Part shown: piece after piece, positions 42,051-43,711 of the stretch
How the letters are laid out: every line of letters starts with the position of its first letter
How positions within the stretch are numbered: the stretch's first letter is position 1
NCBI GenBank assembly: GCA_945957385.1
Contig: CAMFKP010000032.1
Span: 1-43,711 of the forward strand
Direction: 5' to 3'
Length of the DNA stretch: 43,711 nucleotides
DNA from: an uncultured Aeromonadaceae bacterium
GTDB taxonomy: Bacteria; Pseudomonadota; Gammaproteobacteria; Enterobacterales; Aeromonadaceae
Made by a program: the position numbers and the translations under genes
Notes under the pieces: generated by a model
What the model was told of the DNA's origin: nothing
The model's input: the letters and a program-made list of their open reading frames with translations, nothing else
Database searches by the model: none

Positions 42051-43087
42051 CCCAGCTTGCGGCGCTCTTTGAGGCTGCGCAGCAGGTTCAGGGGTTTGCG
42101 CTTGAGCGCACCCGGCCCGCGTTGCAGCCGAGCCTCGATGGCATCGAGCACTCGCGTGCTGGCGTGACCATCGGTGTACGGGTGGGTCTGGGCGATAAAC
42201 CCATCGATGGCCTGCATCAATGCCGGCGGCCGGCTCAGGGCGTGTTCCAGCGCGGCTTCCAATGCCCCCACCTCGCTGACATCCAGCAGATGTTGACGAT
42301 TGCCGACGGTCTGGTTGCGGAACGTGACCACAGGACGGTGCTGCAACAGGAACATGGTCATCACCGACGAGGTATCACACAACATCACATCCGCCTGTTG
42401 CAACAGCGGGATCACGTTGTCGGTTTCGACGAAGGTCAGGTTGTCATCTTGCAGCGCCTGATAGGCTGCGACCACGGCCGGGTCCATCTTGGGATGGAAC
42501 TGCACCAGCCAGCGCCAGCGTCCGCTGTCGCGCAGGCGGCGGATCTCGTCGACCAGTAATGGCGCCGCACTCAGGGCCGGCGTGAAGGTCGAGCAGAACA
42601 GGATCGTTGGGCGCGGGTTGGCCTCCTCCCCGGCTGGCGGTGCGGAAAACAGCGGATCGAGGGCCGGCCAACCGGTTTCGACGACCTCGAAATAACCATG
42701 TTTACCTGCGCGCTCGACGAAACCGGCGGTGGTGTTCGGTCCTTGTGTGCAGTAGAGATCGAAGCAGCCACGGATGTTGAAGTGGCCTCGGTCATCGCTG
42801 CGGGTCGCTTTGGCGACATTGAAGCCGTGAAATATAGCCACCTTCAGACCGGGAATGAAGCTGGGCACCGTATTGCCGGGCACCAGCACGGCATCCGGTT
42901 GCCAGTCACAGACGGTCCGCACGCTGGGCAAGCGGACCTCATCCAGCTTCAGATAATCCGGGTTGATCTGCTGGCCGGCCAGAAACCAGGCCGCCTCATC
43001 TCCACGGGCGCGAATGGCCTGTTGCAGCGGGCGAAGCATGGCGTAGGCATAATTCTGTTCGGCGTACAGCAGATAGTGACGTGACAT
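42008..43087 (-). CDS. CDP-glycerol glycerophosphotransferase-family protein
   Basis: This 359-residue protein resembles the TagB/TagF-type family, which transfers glycerol phosphate or related groups to envelope glycans. Recognisable segments are the N-terminal YLLYAEQNYAYAMLRPL, KVAIFHGFN, TGWPALDPLF, ILFCSTFTPALS, WLVQFHPKMDP and the C-terminal donor-site pattern VMLCDTSSVMTMFLLQHRPVVTF with its DTSS motif. No membrane segment is clear. In a Gram-negative LPS locus it may decorate the core or a surface polymer with a phosphate-linked group; this is inference. AAGGAAACC precedes the start at 43087, and the open frame upstream of it lacks similarity. Confidence 0.8.
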   Translation of the reverse strand: MSRHYLLYAEQNYAYAMLRPLQQAIRARGDEAAWFLAGQQINPDYLKLDEVRLPSVRTVCDWQPDAVLVPGNTVPSFIPGLKVAIFHGFNVAKATRSDDRGHFNIRGCFDLYCTQGPNTTAGFVERAGKHGYFEVVETGWPALDPLFSAPPAGEEANPRPTILFCSTFTPALSAAPLLVDEIRRLRDSGRWRWLVQFHPKMDPAVVAAYQALQDDNLTFVETDNVIPLLQQADVMLCDTSSVMTMFLLQHRPVVTFRNQTVGNRQHLLDVSEVGALEAALEHALSRPPALMQAIDGFIAQTHPYTDGHASTRVLDAIEARLQRGPGALKRKPLNLLRSLKERRKLGYWWPGSGKRAKAR

Positions 43088-43495
43088 GGCGCGGTTTCCT
43101 TGGGGGTGAACGTCAGGTGCGCAGAGTCTTGCATGTTCCGCGGGGAGCAACAAGCGTGCGGCATGAGCAAAATCCGCTCTTCAGCGCCATGACCGCCGCC
43201 GTGCGGTCGGGAGGCGTCTGTGCTGCCTGGACGGACCTCGGCGTGATGAATCGCCAGTAGCGCGCCGGATTTCGGATCGTTATTAGCGGTATTGTGCGGT
43301 TTTATACGCATGAAAACGTAGCCGCCAGCTTATCATTCTCCGCGCTGCGCACATGACATACTCTGGGTGGGCGATCTAATATCAAGCGCAATGGTGCTGT
43401 TTTTTCAGCACTATTACTGAGCGACATCTATAGTTGACAATAATGAATAATAACTCAGGTTCTGCGGACGCCCGTTTGAACCAATAAGGGTGAAT
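43088..43495. other. Divergent intergenic region before the tetR-type gene
   Basis: This 408-base region has no convincing gene. It becomes AT-rich from about 43290. Candidate promoter elements are TATAAA on the minus strand (43301-43306), which could serve the glycerophosphotransferase-like gene, and TATAGT (43429-43434) on the plus strand. A perfect TTGACA (43434-43439) has no -10 box at normal spacing. GTGCTG with a T6 loop and CAGCAC (about 43394-43411) makes a small hairpin. Confidence 0.5.
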
Positions 43496-43711
43496 ATGAA
43501 AACAAAAGACAAGATCATCCATGCGGCGATCGAGCTATTCAATCTGCAAGGGGAGCAGAACGTTACCACCAACCACATAGCGGCTCACTTGGGGATGAGT
43601 CCGGGTAACTTGTATTACCATTTTCGCAACAAGGAGGACATCATTCAGGCGATCTTCGATCGTTATGCCGAACAGCTGAATCTGTTATTTGGCCTGGATG
43701 CTGTCTCTTAT
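43496..43711 (+). CDS. TetR-family transcriptional regulator (partial, runs off the window)
   Basis: The first 72 residues of a TetR-family repressor are present. The frame is open at the right edge and the gene is incomplete. The helix-turn-helix covers residues 8-55 (IIHAAIELFNLQGEQNVTTNHIAAHLGMSPGNLYYHFRNKEDII), a standard TetR N-terminal domain. The ligand-binding part lies outside the window, so the target and inducer cannot be judged. AAGGGTG provides the ribosome binding site for ATG 43496. Confidence 0.88.
   Translation, partial: MKTKDKIIHAAIELFNLQGEQNVTTNHIAAHLGMSPGNLYYHFRNKEDIIQAIFDRYAEQLNLLFGLDAVSY

Noticed and set aside
43434..43439. TTGACA as the -35 of the tetR-type gene
   Set aside because: No -10 box occurs at 15-19 bases; the match is probably chance in AT-rich DNA.

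Overview
The window looks like chromosomal DNA of a GC-rich gammaproteobacterium. The core genes resemble their E. coli counterparts, and the order follows the enteric/Vibrio/Aeromonas backbone: gmk-rpoZ-spoT-trmH on one side, then yicC, rph-pyrE, slmA-dut-coaBC, radC-rpmB-rpmG-mutM and coaD-waaA. An Aeromonadales member (Aeromonas or a relative) is my best guess. This rests on gene order and protein resemblance recalled from memory, not on a search.

Layout. 1-4.3 kb: a small unknown ORF open at the left edge, a HAD hydrolase, a YbaY-type lipoprotein and a glutathione transferase on the plus strand, then yigL and pldB on the minus strand. 4.4-8.4 kb: trmH, spoT, rpoZ and gmk on the minus strand, covering tRNA methylation, (p)ppGpp turnover, RNA polymerase omega and GMP kinase. 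8.4-21.9 kb: an accessory block between gmk and yicC, which are near neighbours in E. coli. It holds a possible small RNA, a mannose/fructose-type PTS locus (IIABC, manA, AraC regulator, extra IIA and IIB), an unknown secreted protein, and an efflux module whose four genes closely resemble Acinetobacter adeA, adeB, adeR and adeS. No outer-membrane channel gene is present. An imperfect 15/16-base direct repeat lies at the two ends of the efflux module, one copy inside the yicC terminator.

21.9-33 kb: core genes again. yicC diverges from rph-pyrE, and a terminator hairpin between rph and pyrE fits UTP-controlled attenuation. Three extra genes (a dehydrogenase-like protein, a 636-residue exported protein of unknown function and an MscS channel) separate pyrE from slmA-dut-coaBC. 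Then come radC, rpmB-rpmG with a clear sigma-70 promoter, and mutM. 33-43.1 kb: cell-envelope genes. These are a YejM/PbgA (LapC)-family protein that keeps sulfatase-type active-site residues, coaD, a GT9 heptosyltransferase-like protein, kdkA, waaA, three GT4 glycosyltransferases (two GC-rich paralogues around an AT-rich, probably imported one) and a CDP-glycerol-type glycerophosphotransferase-like protein. The window ends inside a TetR-family regulator.

I saw no rRNA, tRNA, CRISPR array, transposase or integrase. Remarks on base composition are by eye. Family assignments come from motifs and remembered homologues and have not been checked against databases.
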